Of a stretch of 25,578 nucleotides of DNA, positions 7,483 to 15,560 are shown in pieces (position 1 is the first letter of the stretch; each line of letters starts with the position of its first letter). Source of the DNA: Thiodiazotropha sp050305975 (GTDB taxonomy: Bacteria > Pseudomonadota > Gammaproteobacteria > Chromatiales > Chromatiaceae); contig JBNLGI010000154.1 of NCBI GenBank assembly GCA_050305975.1, positions 1-25,578 on the forward strand, read 5' to 3'. A program made the position numbers and the translations under genes. The notes beneath the pieces were generated by a model. It was not told where the DNA came from. It searched no databases and saw nothing but the letters and a program-made list of their open reading frames with translations.

Positions 7483-9267
7483 TCAGAACGCATCGTCGGC
7501 AAACGCCATCATCGACTCGCTGCCGGCGAGAATCGCGCTGAATAGACCGCCGCTCTGCGGCAGCAGCCGCTGTATGAAGAAGCGCGCCGTGTCGATCTTG
7601 GCCTGGTAGAAACGGCGCTCCTCGCCGTCCAGCTTCTGCAGGGAGAGCTCGGCCATGCGTGTCCACAGGTAGGCCAGCGCGGTGAGCCCGAACAGGCGCA
7701 GATAGTCTGTGGCCGCAGCGCCGGCCTGATCGGGATCGGCCAGCCCCGACTGGGCGATCCAGGCACTGGCCCGCTGCAGGCGGCCGAAGGCCTTGGCCAG
7801 GGGTTGGATGAATTCGGCCAGCTCGGCGTCCTGCTGACGAGCCTCGATATAGGCGGCCACCGGATGGAAGAACCGGCGCAGATAGCGGCCTGTATGGGCG
7901 GGCAGTTTACGCCCCACCAGATCGAGGGCCTGGATTCCGTTGGTACCCTCGTAGATCTGAGCGATGCGGGCATCCCGCACAAACTGCTCCATGCCCTGTT
8001 CACGGATATACCCGTGCCCGCCAAAGACCTGCATGCCCAGATTGGCGCACTCGAAACCGATATCGGTACCGAAGGCCTTGAACACCGGGATCAGCAACGC
8101 CACCAGATCCTCCGCGGCCTGGGCTTCCGCCTTGTCCGTGGAGCGCTCGTAGATGTCGATCTCGCTGGCGATCCAGCTGGCCAGCGCCCGCGAGCCCTCC
8201 ACGTAGGCGCGCTGGGTCAGCAGCATACGCCGCACATCGGGATGGACCAGCAGCGAATCGGCCGGCTTGTCAGGTGACTTGGCCCCTTTCAGAGAGCGCC
8301 CCTGCAGGCGCTCGCGGGCATAGATCACCGCATTCTGGTAAGCGACATCGGCAATGCCCACACCCTGCAAACCAACGCCAAGCCTGGCCGTGTTCATCAT
8401 GGTGAACATGCCGCGCATGCCCTTGTGGGGCTGACCGACCAGCCAGCCGGTGGCGTCGTCGAAGTTGAGCACGCAGGTAGATGAGGCCTTGATCCCCATC
8501 TTGTGTTCGATGGCGCCGCAGACCACGCCGTTGCGCTCACCGACCTCGCCGTTCTCGTCAGGCAGAAACTTGGGAACCACAAACAGACTGATGCCCTTGA
8601 TGCCGGCGGGGGCGTCGGGCAGACGCGCCAGCACCAGATGGACGATATTCTCGGTCAGATCGTGCTCGCCGGCGGTGATGAAGATCTTGGTGCCGGTGAT
8701 TTTGTAACTGCCGTCGTCCTGAGGTACCGCCTTGGTGCGTAACAGTCCCAGATCGGTGCCGCAGTGGGGCTCGGTCAGGCACATGGTTCCGGTCCAGGCG
8801 CCCTCGGCCAGCTTGGGAAGATAGAGCTGCTTCAGTTCCTCTGCACCATGCACCTTGATGGCGTTGTAGGCGCCGTGAGAGAGCCCCGGGTAGAGACCGA
8901 AGGAGAGATTGGTGGCACAGGTCATCTCCTCGACCAACAGGGTGACCGCGTTGGGCAGACCCTGACCACCGTCCTCCGGGCTGCATGCGATGCCGCTCCA
9001 GCCGGCCTCGGCGAACTGTTGATAGGCCTCCTTGAAGCCGGCCGGGGTACGCACCTCGCCTTCACTGAAGCTGCAACCCTCTTCATCACCGCTGCGATTG
9101 AGCGGAAAGAGTACTTCCGCGCAAAACTTGCCCGCCTCTTCCAGCACCGCGCTGACCAGGTCGCTGTCGAACTCTTCACATCCCGGCAGCGCTTGGATCC
9201 GCTGCGGATCGAGCAGCTCGTTATAGATGAACTGGTAATCCCGCAATGGGGGGTGATACTCGGCCAT
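7483..9267 (-). CDS. fadE: Acyl-CoA dehydrogenase with C-terminal extension (FadE-type)
   Basis: This 594-residue flavoenzyme carries out the first oxidation of beta-oxidation and passes electrons to ETF. The acyl-CoA dehydrogenase landmarks are in order: CLTEPHCGTDLGLLRTKA with the FAD/substrate loop, KITGTKIFITAGEHDL, RLGVGLQGVGIADVAYQNAVIYARERLQGR, and FGGHGYIREQGMEQFVRDARIAQIYEGTNGIQ. The glutamate in YEGTNGIQ is the catalytic base. It is longer than the usual 380-residue family because of an approximately 130-residue C-terminal domain seen in AcdH-like bacterial enzymes. It starts 3 bases after the fadN stop, so the two are surely co-transcribed. With FadN and FadA it forms a complete beta-oxidation cycle, and the etfBA-etfD operon next door supplies its electron acceptor. 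Confidence 0.95.
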   Translation of the reverse strand: MAEYHPPLRDYQFIYNELLDPQRIQALPGCEEFDSDLVSAVLEEAGKFCAEVLFPLNRSGDEEGCSFSEGEVRTPAGFKEAYQQFAEAGWSGIACSPEDGGQGLPNAVTLLVEEMTCATNLSFGLYPGLSHGAYNAIKVHGAEELKQLYLPKLAEGAWTGTMCLTEPHCGTDLGLLRTKAVPQDDGSYKITGTKIFITAGEHDLTENIVHLVLARLPDAPAGIKGISLFVVPKFLPDENGEVGERNGVVCGAIEHKMGIKASSTCVLNFDDATGWLVGQPHKGMRGMFTMMNTARLGVGLQGVGIADVAYQNAVIYARERLQGRSLKGAKSPDKPADSLLVHPDVRRMLLTQRAYVEGSRALASWIASEIDIYERSTDKAEAQAAEDLVALLIPVFKAFGTDIGFECANLGMQVFGGHGYIREQGMEQFVRDARIAQIYEGTNGIQALDLVGRKLPAHTGRYLRRFFHPVAAYIEARQQDAELAEFIQPLAKAFGRLQRASAWIAQSGLADPDQAGAAATDYLRLFGLTALAYLWTRMAELSLQKLDGEERRFYQAKIDTARFFIQRLLPQSGGLFSAILAGSESMMAFADDAF

Positions 9268-9270
9268 GTT

Positions 9271-11595
9271 TCAGTTCCTCAGCGGTTTGCCGGTTTCCAA
9301 CAGATGTTCCATGCGCGCCATGGTGTCCGGGTGTCGGGCCAGACGCATGAAGTGCTCCAGCTCCAGGTCGAGCAGATCCTGCTCAGTGAGCGGTTCGGTG
9401 ATGTCGGTATCGCCACCGCTCAGCACCTCCATGAGTTCACCGACGACCACCTGATCGTGGGGCGTCACCTTGCCCAGCTTGACGAAGCTCTCCACCGCCA
9501 TAGCCATGGCGACCTGGGCCGTCTTGCCCGGCAGCTTGATCTCCACCGGCTCGGGCGGGGCGTAGTCCTGTGCCAACACGAGCGCCTTGGCCTTGGCATC
9601 GGCCAAAAGGCGGTCCCGGTTCATGGTGATAGCGTCGCCCTCGCGCAGAAACAGATAGTCAAGGGCCTCGGCCGCGCTCTTGGCCACGGTGGCCACACTG
9701 ATGGTCTCGAAAGATTTGATCACCGGCGGCATGGGGCCACCGGGACGCCGCTTGTTGACCGTCCAACGGGTCAGCAGCTCCTTGCAGCCGCCCCAGCCGG
9801 GAATCACGCCGACGCCGACCTCCACCAGTCCCACATAGGTCTCGGCGTGGGCCTGCAGGGCATCACAGTGGAGCAGGATCTCGCAGCCGCCACCCAAGGC
9901 CATCCCCGAGGGCGCGCCCACCACCGGGAAGGGGGCGTACTTGAGCGCCATGTAGGTATCCTGGCCCTCCTTCACCATCGCCTTCGCCTCCGGCCACATG
10001 GCCAGGTTGCCGGCGAACAGCAGCAGACCCAGGTTGGCCCCGGCGGAGAAGTTGCTGCCCTCGTTGTAGATCACCAGCGCCTTGTAGCCCTGAGCCGGCA
10101 CCAGCGCGATGGCCTTGCGGATCATGGCCATGATCTGGGGATCCATGGTGTTCATCTTGGAGCTGAACTCCAGGCAGACCACCCCGTCGCCGATATCCCA
10201 CAGGGCGGCGGATCCGTTCTTCGCCAGCGGCTTGCTGCGACGCTTGATATCGGCCAGCAACATCACGCCTTCGGGACGCGGCACGTCGCGGTAGCCACCC
10301 TCGGTGGTGAAGTACTGCAACACCCCCTCCTCGATCCGATAGAAGCTGCCTGCGCCAAGCGCTTCGAGCAGCGGCGGCACGGGTTGATTCTCGGTCTTCA
10401 GGCGCTCGGTGAACCAGGCGCCGCCAATGCGGTCGAGCAACTCGAAAGGACCGTACTTCCAGGCGTAGCCCAGGCGCATCGCCTCGTCCACCGCATAAAG
10501 GTGGTCGTTGATCTGCGGCACCAGGCTGGCGGCGTAGCTCAACACCTTGGAGAGCACACGCCAGGCGTAGCGCCCGCCTTCGTCGGGGTGTTCCAGCAGC
10601 GCGCGCGGGCCCTGCTTGGCGGCGGCGAGGCTCTCTAGGCTCGGCTTCACCGATAGCCCATACTCGCCCGTCTGCAGATCGATGCTCTCCTTGACCTTGC
10701 CGCCCCCTTCGCGATTGATGCGATAGAAGCCGCCCTTGCCCTTACGGCCGGTATAGCCGTCGGCGATCATGCGTTCGATCAGCGGCGGGATCTCCGCCAC
10801 CTCGAAGAAGGGGTCGTCCTGGGGCAGGGTCGCCTTCATGCTCTGCATCAGATGGGGCATGAGATCCAGCCCCACCAGGTCGGAGAGCCCGAACACGCCG
10901 GTCTTCGGGATGCCCACCGGCCTGCCGATCACCGCATCGGCCGTCTCCACCGAGACCCCCATGCGGATGGCCTCCAGCACGGCGGTCTGGATCCAGTAGA
11001 TGCCGATACGGTTGGCGATGAATCCAGGGGTGTCCTTGCAGTCGACGATGCCCTTGCCCAGGCGGCGGTCGCAGAAGTCAGCCAGGTCGCTCACCGCAGC
11101 GTCGCGGGTGTTCTCGCCACTGACGATCTCCAGCAGGCGCATGTAGCGGGGCGGATTGAAGAAATGGGTGATGAGGAAATCCTCGGCGAAGCCCGCAGGC
11201 ATCCCCGCCACCAGGTGATCCAGGGGGATGGTTGAGGTGTTGGAGGAGACCAGCGAGCCGGGTTTGCGCACCTCGTCGATGCGGCGGTAGAGGGACTGCT
11301 TGATATCGAGACGCTCGATCACCGCCTCGATGATCCAGTCGCAGTCGCCCAACAGCTCAAGGTGATCCTCGAGATTGCCCGTGGTGACCAGCTTGGCATT
11401 GCGTTTGTGCATGAAGGCGGCGGGCTCGGCCTTGAGCAGTTTCTTCACCGCGCCTTCGGCGATGGCACTGCGGTTGTCCGCACCCTCGGGCACGATATCG
11501 AGCAACACCACCGGCACCCCGGCATTGGCCATGTGGGCGGCGATACCCGCACCCATGACGCCTGCGCCGATGACGGCAACCTTCTGGATCTTCAT
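9271..11595 (-). CDS. fadN: Bifunctional 3-hydroxyacyl-CoA dehydrogenase / enoyl-CoA hydratase (FadN-type)
   Basis: A 774-residue enzyme for the hydration and second oxidation of beta-oxidation. The N-terminal half is the dehydrogenase: NAD-binding GAGVMGAGIA (residues 9-18), catalytic histidine in THFFNPPRYM with the partner glutamate in LLEIVSGE, and a duplicated C-terminal helical domain. The crotonase hydratase domain comes last: oxyanion loop NFSAGANLG, then GGGCEILLHCD and LVEVGVGVIPGWGG holding both expected glutamates. This dehydrogenase-first order is that of Bacillus FadN and differs from FadB/FadJ, where the hydratase comes first. The ATG at 11595 overlaps the fadA stop by one base (TGATG). 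A longer frame to 11643 is spurious because it runs into the fadA 3' end. Confidence 0.94.
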   Translation of the reverse strand: MKIQKVAVIGAGVMGAGIAAHMANAGVPVVLLDIVPEGADNRSAIAEGAVKKLLKAEPAAFMHKRNAKLVTTGNLEDHLELLGDCDWIIEAVIERLDIKQSLYRRIDEVRKPGSLVSSNTSTIPLDHLVAGMPAGFAEDFLITHFFNPPRYMRLLEIVSGENTRDAAVSDLADFCDRRLGKGIVDCKDTPGFIANRIGIYWIQTAVLEAIRMGVSVETADAVIGRPVGIPKTGVFGLSDLVGLDLMPHLMQSMKATLPQDDPFFEVAEIPPLIERMIADGYTGRKGKGGFYRINREGGGKVKESIDLQTGEYGLSVKPSLESLAAAKQGPRALLEHPDEGGRYAWRVLSKVLSYAASLVPQINDHLYAVDEAMRLGYAWKYGPFELLDRIGGAWFTERLKTENQPVPPLLEALGAGSFYRIEEGVLQYFTTEGGYRDVPRPEGVMLLADIKRRSKPLAKNGSAALWDIGDGVVCLEFSSKMNTMDPQIMAMIRKAIALVPAQGYKALVIYNEGSNFSAGANLGLLLFAGNLAMWPEAKAMVKEGQDTYMALKYAPFPVVGAPSGMALGGGCEILLHCDALQAHAETYVGLVEVGVGVIPGWGGCKELLTRWTVNKRRPGGPMPPVIKSFETISVATVAKSAAEALDYLFLREGDAITMNRDRLLADAKAKALVLAQDYAPPEPVEIKLPGKTAQVAMAMAVESFVKLGKVTPHDQVVVGELMEVLSGGDTDITEPLTEQDLLDLELEHFMRLARHPDTMARMEHLLETGKPLRN

Positions 11596-12731
11596 CACAG
11601 CGCCTCCAGGATGGTGGCGATGCCCTGGCCGCCGCCGATGCACTGGGTGGCCAGACCGAACTGCTTGCCCTCGCGCTGCAGCAGGGCGGATACCTTGCCG
11701 GTGATGCGCGCGCCGGTGGCGCCAAGGGGGTGACCCAGGGCGATGGCGCCGCCGTCGAGGTTGATCTTCTCCGGATCCAGCTCCAGATCGCGGATACAGG
11801 CGAGGGATTGGCTGGCGAAGGCCTCGTTGAGTTCGATGATATCGAGATCGGCAGCCGTCAAACCCGCCCGCTCCAGCGCCTTGCGGGTCGCCGCTACCGG
11901 ACCTATGCCCATGATCTCGGGAGCGCAGCCGGCCACCGCGATGCTCTTGATCGCGGCCAGCGGCTTCAGCCCATGGGCCTTGGCATACTCCTCGCTGCAG
12001 ACCAGGGTGGCGCTGGCGCCGTCGGTCAACGGCGAGGCGGTGCCGGCGGTCACCGAGCCGTCCTGGGCGAAGGCGGGCTTGAGTCCGGCCAGGCCTTCCG
12101 CCGTGGTGTCGGGACGCACACAGCCATCCTTGTCCAGCATGCCCCTGCCGGTGTCGATGGGGACGATCTCGTCGCTCAGCCTGCCGGCGGCCTGCGCCTC
12201 GGATGCCTTGCCATGACTGAGCACGGCGAAGGCCTCCTGCTCGCTGCGCGACAGCTGATATTTGCGGGCCACGTTCTCGGCGGTCTCGCCCATGCCCATG
12301 TAGGCGGCGGGCAGGGCTGCGAACAATGCCGGATTAGGCATCGGATTGAATCCCGTCATCGGCACCCGGGTCATCGATTCGACTCCGGCGCAGATGAAGA
12401 CCTCTCCGGCACCCATCTGGATGGCCCCGGCGGCCATGTGGATCGACTGCATGGACGAGCCGCAGAAACGGTTCACCGTGGTGCCTGCCACAGACTGGGG
12501 CAGACCGGCGATGAAACCGACCAGGCGCGCCATGTTGAAGCCCTGCTCACCCTCGGGGAAGGCGCAGCCAAGGATCAGATCCTCGATCTCCTCAGCCGGC
12601 ACGCCGCTCCTGGCGACCAGGGCCTTGACCACCTGCGCGGCCAGATCGTCTGGCCGTATCTTCACCAGTTCGCCCTTGTTGGCGAAGGTAAAGGGGGAAC
12701 GCAGGTAGTCTGCTATCACGACTCGCTTCAT
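11595..12731 (-). CDS. fadA: Acetyl-CoA acyltransferase (3-ketoacyl-CoA thiolase)
   Basis: A 378-residue type II thiolase that cleaves 3-ketoacyl-CoA to acetyl-CoA and a shortened acyl-CoA. The nucleophilic cysteine is in NRFCGSSMQ (C90). The histidine of GGAIALGHPLGATGAR (about H334) and the C-terminal acid/base cysteine of QCIGGGQG (about C364) complete the active site. It is slightly shorter than typical thiolases (about 390) but complete at both ends. It is the first enzyme gene after the MerR regulator (42-base gap) and is translationally coupled to fadN. The fadA-fadN-fadE order equals a permuted Bacillus fadNAE set. I see no separate promoter in the merR-fadA gap. Confidence 0.95.
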   Translation of the reverse strand: MKRVVIADYLRSPFTFANKGELVKIRPDDLAAQVVKALVARSGVPAEEIEDLILGCAFPEGEQGFNMARLVGFIAGLPQSVAGTTVNRFCGSSMQSIHMAAGAIQMGAGEVFICAGVESMTRVPMTGFNPMPNPALFAALPAAYMGMGETAENVARKYQLSRSEQEAFAVLSHGKASEAQAAGRLSDEIVPIDTGRGMLDKDGCVRPDTTAEGLAGLKPAFAQDGSVTAGTASPLTDGASATLVCSEEYAKAHGLKPLAAIKSIAVAGCAPEIMGIGPVAATRKALERAGLTAADLDIIELNEAFASQSLACIRDLELDPEKINLDGGAIALGHPLGATGARITGKVSALLQREGKQFGLATQCIGGGQGIATILEAL

Positions 12732-12773
12732 GACCTCTCTCCGAATGGTTGTCTTAGCTGTATGGGTTAGGGT

Positions 12774-13184
12774 TCAGTTGCCGACGGATGACTGCTTCCT
12801 ATCCGCCTCGATATTGGCGATGCACTCCTGGCGCATCTCTTCCAGTTCATGCAGGGTGGTCTCCAGATCCTCCCGCTGCTGCTCCAGCTCACCGACCCGG
12901 CGCTCGATCTTCCCCAGCAGCAGCTTGACCTGCTTTACCTGGGAGGGATCGATCTCGTACATGTCGAGGTACTCTTTGATGTCCGCCAAGGTAAAGCCCA
13001 AACGCTTGCCGCGCAGAATCAGTTGCATGCGGGCTTTATCACGATGGGTGTAGACCCGGGTGGTACCGGCGCGACGGGGCTTGATCAGGCCCTTGGTCTC
13101 GTAGAAGCGGATGGCCCGGGGTGTGATACCCAGCTCATCCGCCAGTTCCGTCACGCTATAGAGGTCTGTGGTGATCTGTTTCAT
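12774..13184 (-). CDS. MerR-family transcriptional regulator, LiuR-like
   Basis: A 136-residue MerR protein: N-terminal winged HTH (YSVTELADELGITPRAIRFYETKGLI, residues 9-34), the ILRGKRLGFTLADIKEYLDMYE region typical of LiuR-type members, and a long C-terminal coiled coil (about 80-125) for dimerisation. There are no metal-binding cysteines, so it is probably an acyl-CoA-type sensor. LiuR-like regulators control branched-chain amino acid and fatty-acid degradation in proteobacteria through palindromes of the TTGACG...CGTCAA kind. Exactly such a palindrome overlaps this gene's promoter, and a second lies before etfB. It heads the fadA-fadN-fadE operon, so autoregulation plus control of the whole pathway is likely. 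The effector is not known from the sequence. Confidence 0.92.
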   Translation of the reverse strand: MKQITTDLYSVTELADELGITPRAIRFYETKGLIKPRRAGTTRVYTHRDKARMQLILRGKRLGFTLADIKEYLDMYEIDPSQVKQVKLLLGKIERRVGELEQQREDLETTLHELEEMRQECIANIEADRKQSSVGN

Positions 13185-13192
13185 GGCAACTC

Positions 13193-13221
13193 ACTATATG
13201 TCTAGTTGACGTATACGTCAA
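13193..13221 (-). promoter_or_regulatory. merR-fad operon promoter with overlapping palindromic operator
   Basis: The 16-bp perfect palindrome TTGACGTATACGTCAA occupies 13206-13221. On the - strand its first six bases TTGACG serve as a near-consensus -35, followed by a 17-base spacer and TATAGT (13198-13193) as -10. The operator therefore covers the -35 and most of the spacer, the classic MerR position. The predicted start point (about 13185-13188) is only a few bases before the merR ATG, implying a nearly leaderless message. A second -10-like TATAAC at 13229-13224 could give a longer leader. Confidence 0.75.
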
Positions 13222-13233
13222 GTTATAACCCTA

Positions 13234-13770
13234 TTAGTTATCTTGGTCATCGGAATCGGCCTGCTCGGACACCAGCCGCTGCATCACCGAGCCATCCACC
13301 CTGAAGGCGTAACAGCTGTCTGCCATCCCTGCCAAGGCCTCCGGTGTCCAGTCCCCGCGGGGCATGCTCTGAAAGGCCACCGTCGCCATGCCCCGCAGCA
13401 GATCGATCAGATGGCGACAGCCGCCCGTACCCGCGAACCGCTCGCTCAGCAGGGCATTCCAGCCCCTGCCCATGCTGGTTCCCCGCATGGACTCGAATCG
13501 GCTCGCAATCTCGGGACAGATCTCGAACGGGGTGCTGTCCATGCGCACGTGGATATCCCGGATCAACAGATCGGGTCCGAGTAGAACGCGGATGGTCATG
13601 TCGTGTACCGGCTCGCCCGCCGGCAGCGGACGGTCGAAACCGACATGGGTGTCGTAGGCCTTGCTGTCAATCAGGCGGCATTCGATCTCCAGAGCCCCGT
13701 CCTGATGGAGCCAGGTCTGGTGTTCGATCGAACGCCGATGCATCGCTCTGGGCGCTCCGGATTCGCTCAT
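13234..13770 (-). CDS. DUF2889 domain-containing protein
   Basis: The 178-residue protein matches the DUF2889 pattern as I recall it: RRSIEHQTWLHQDGALEIECRLIDSKAYD at the start, GEPVHDMTIRVLLGPDLLIRDIHVRMD in the middle, and GRGWNALLSERFAGTGGCRHLIDLLRGMATVAFQS near the end. It has no signal peptide or membrane helix. Function is unknown. It starts 6 bases after the etfD stop, so it is the last gene of the etfB-etfA-etfD operon. Its stop lies 13 bases before the merR operator, leaving no room for a terminator between the two operons. The context suggests a role linked to acyl-CoA oxidation or electron transfer, but this is only association. Confidence 0.85.
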   Translation of the reverse strand: MSESGAPRAMHRRSIEHQTWLHQDGALEIECRLIDSKAYDTHVGFDRPLPAGEPVHDMTIRVLLGPDLLIRDIHVRMDSTPFEICPEIASRFESMRGTSMGRGWNALLSERFAGTGGCRHLIDLLRGMATVAFQSMPRGDWTPEALAGMADSCYAFRVDGSVMQRLVSEQADSDDQDN

Positions 13771-13776
13771 AGATAG

Positions 13777-15435
13777 TCACATGTTTGGATAGTTGGGACC
13801 GCCTCCGCCTTCCGGGGGGCGCCAGACGATATTCTGGGAGGGGTCCTTGATATCACAGGTTTTGCAGTGAAGACAGTTCGTCGGGTTGATCTGCAATCTG
13901 GGCTCACCCTGGGCGCCATCATGCACGATCTCATAGACACCGGCGGGACAGTAGCGCTGCTCGGGGGAGTCGAAACGAGCCAGGTTGACCGCGATAGCCA
14001 GCTGCGGCAGACGCAGGGTCAGGTGGCAGGGCTGGTCTTCCTCATGGCTGGTGTTGGAGACAAATACGGAGGAGAGCCGATCGAAGCTGATGACGCCATC
14101 GGGCTTGGGATATTCGAGCGGCCGGCACTCGGCCGCCGGTTTCAGGCAATCGTGGTCCCACTTCCTGTCATGCAGGGTGAAGGGCAGCCTGCCCCGGAAC
14201 AGATTTTGATCGACGAAGTTGAAGCCGCCGCCCAGAGTCAGCCCAAAGCGGTGCAGGGCAGGACCGAAGTTGCGCCCCCGGTGGAGTTCTTCGAAGAGCC
14301 AGGAGTCGCGGAAGGCATCGGCGTATCCCTCGAGATCCTCCGCCTGCGGTGTCTCGCCCAGCAGGGCCTGGAACACCGTCTCCGCCGCGATCATCCCCGA
14401 CTTCATGGCGGTATGCGCACCCTTGATCTTGGCGAAATTGAGGGTGCCCGCATCGCAGCCCAACAGCAGTCCACCCGGAAAGTGCTGACGGGGCAGGGCG
14501 TTCAAGCCGCCCTTGGTGATGGCTCTGGCGCCGTAGCTCAGACGCTTGCCCCCCTCCAGGTAGTGACGGATCTCCGGATGCTGCTTGAAGCGCTGGAACT
14601 CCTCGAACGGCGCAAGGTGCGGATTGGCGTAATTGAGATCGACGATGAGGCCGAGCGCCACCTGTCCGTCCGGTGCATGGTAGAGGAAGGAGCCGCCGTT
14701 GGCGCCACCCTCGGACAGCGGCCAACCGGCACCGTGCAGCACCAGCCCCGGCTTGTGCTTGTCCGGTTCGACCTGCCACAGCTCCTTGATGCCGAGGGCG
14801 TAGTGTTGGGGATCGCACCCCTCATTCAGCCGAAAGCGCTCTATCAACTCTCTGCCGAGATGACCGCGACAGCCCTCGGCGAAGAGAGTGTAGCGCCCGC
14901 GCAGTTCCATACCGGGCTCGAAACCCGCCTTCTCCTGACCCTGGCGGTCACGACCCATATCGCCGGTCACCACCCCTTCCACGCGGCCGCTCTCTCCGAT
15001 CAACAGATCCGCTGCCGGGTAGCCCGGGAAGATATCGACCCCGGCGGCCTCCGCCTGCTCTCCCAACCAGCGGCAGAGGTTGCCCAGACTGACCACATAG
15101 TTGCCCCGGTTGTGCATGGTCCGCGGGGTCAGCGGAGGGGGCATCCGCAGTGCACGCTTGGCGCTGGTGAACAGCAGCACCCGATCCTCGGTCACCGGCA
15201 TATCCAGCGGCGCTCCCCGCTCTTGCCAGTCCGGTAACAGCTCATCCAAGGCCCGGCTTTCGAACACCGCGCCGGAGAGAATATGCGCGCCGATCTCTGA
15301 GCCCTTCTCCAGCAGACAGACGGAGAGCTCCTGCTGCCGCTCTTCCGCCAGTTGACGCAATCGGATCGCCGCCGCAAGACCTGCTGGGCCGGCACCGACA
15401 ATGACCACATCGAATTCCATGCTCTCGCGTTGCAT
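13777..15435 (-). CDS. etfD: Electron transfer flavoprotein-ubiquinone oxidoreductase
   Basis: A 552-residue membrane-associated flavoprotein that moves electrons from reduced ETF to the quinone pool. The FAD-binding Rossmann motif VVIVGAGPAGLAAAIRLR is at about residues 10-27. The central region has SYGARAITKGGLNALPRQHFPGGLLLGCDAGTLNFAKIKGAHTAMKSG. The single 4Fe-4S cluster is bound near the C-terminus by RYCPAGVYE and NCLHCKTCDIKDPSQNI. The length agrees with the ETF-QO family. The ATG at 15435 has GGGAG upstream; MEFD at 15420 is the alternative. It lies 125 bases after etfA, with two hairpins in the gap, and 6 bases before the DUF2889 gene. With EtfAB it completes electron flow from FadE to the respiratory chain. 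Confidence 0.95.
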   Translation of the reverse strand: MQRESMEFDVVIVGAGPAGLAAAIRLRQLAEERQQELSVCLLEKGSEIGAHILSGAVFESRALDELLPDWQERGAPLDMPVTEDRVLLFTSAKRALRMPPPLTPRTMHNRGNYVVSLGNLCRWLGEQAEAAGVDIFPGYPAADLLIGESGRVEGVVTGDMGRDRQGQEKAGFEPGMELRGRYTLFAEGCRGHLGRELIERFRLNEGCDPQHYALGIKELWQVEPDKHKPGLVLHGAGWPLSEGGANGGSFLYHAPDGQVALGLIVDLNYANPHLAPFEEFQRFKQHPEIRHYLEGGKRLSYGARAITKGGLNALPRQHFPGGLLLGCDAGTLNFAKIKGAHTAMKSGMIAAETVFQALLGETPQAEDLEGYADAFRDSWLFEELHRGRNFGPALHRFGLTLGGGFNFVDQNLFRGRLPFTLHDRKWDHDCLKPAAECRPLEYPKPDGVISFDRLSSVFVSNTSHEEDQPCHLTLRLPQLAIAVNLARFDSPEQRYCPAGVYEIVHDGAQGEPRLQINPTNCLHCKTCDIKDPSQNIVWRPPEGGGGPNYPNM

Positions 15436-15473
15436 TCTCTCGCTCCCGTCAATCAGCAGTGTCGGCTACAGCA

Positions 15474-15549
15474 GTGCGTCAAGCCGCACCTCAAGGTTAG
15501 CGACACGATTCACCGTCATTCCGCATGGGGTACGGGCTGCCGCACCCCA
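15474..15549. repeat. Two hairpins in the etfA-etfD gap, one sharing a REP-like core with 19193-19208
   Basis: GTGCG/CGCAC flank a 6-base loop at 15474-15489. Read on the - strand this unit (GTGCGGCTTGACGCAC) differs by a single base from GTGCGGCTTGCCGCAC at 19193-19208. A second, stronger hairpin at 15526-15549 has a 10-bp stem (one G-U pair on the - strand transcript). Neither has a T run, so they look like intercistronic repeats or mRNA stabilisers. Confidence 0.5.
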
Positions 15550-15560
15550 CCCCTTTCACA

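Noticed and set aside
8764..10638. Long + strand open frame (624 codons) opposite fadE and fadN
   Set aside because: It lies antisense to two clearly recognised enzymes. Its composition is rich in H, G, R, Q and L, as expected of a GC-rich shadow frame, and it has no domain.
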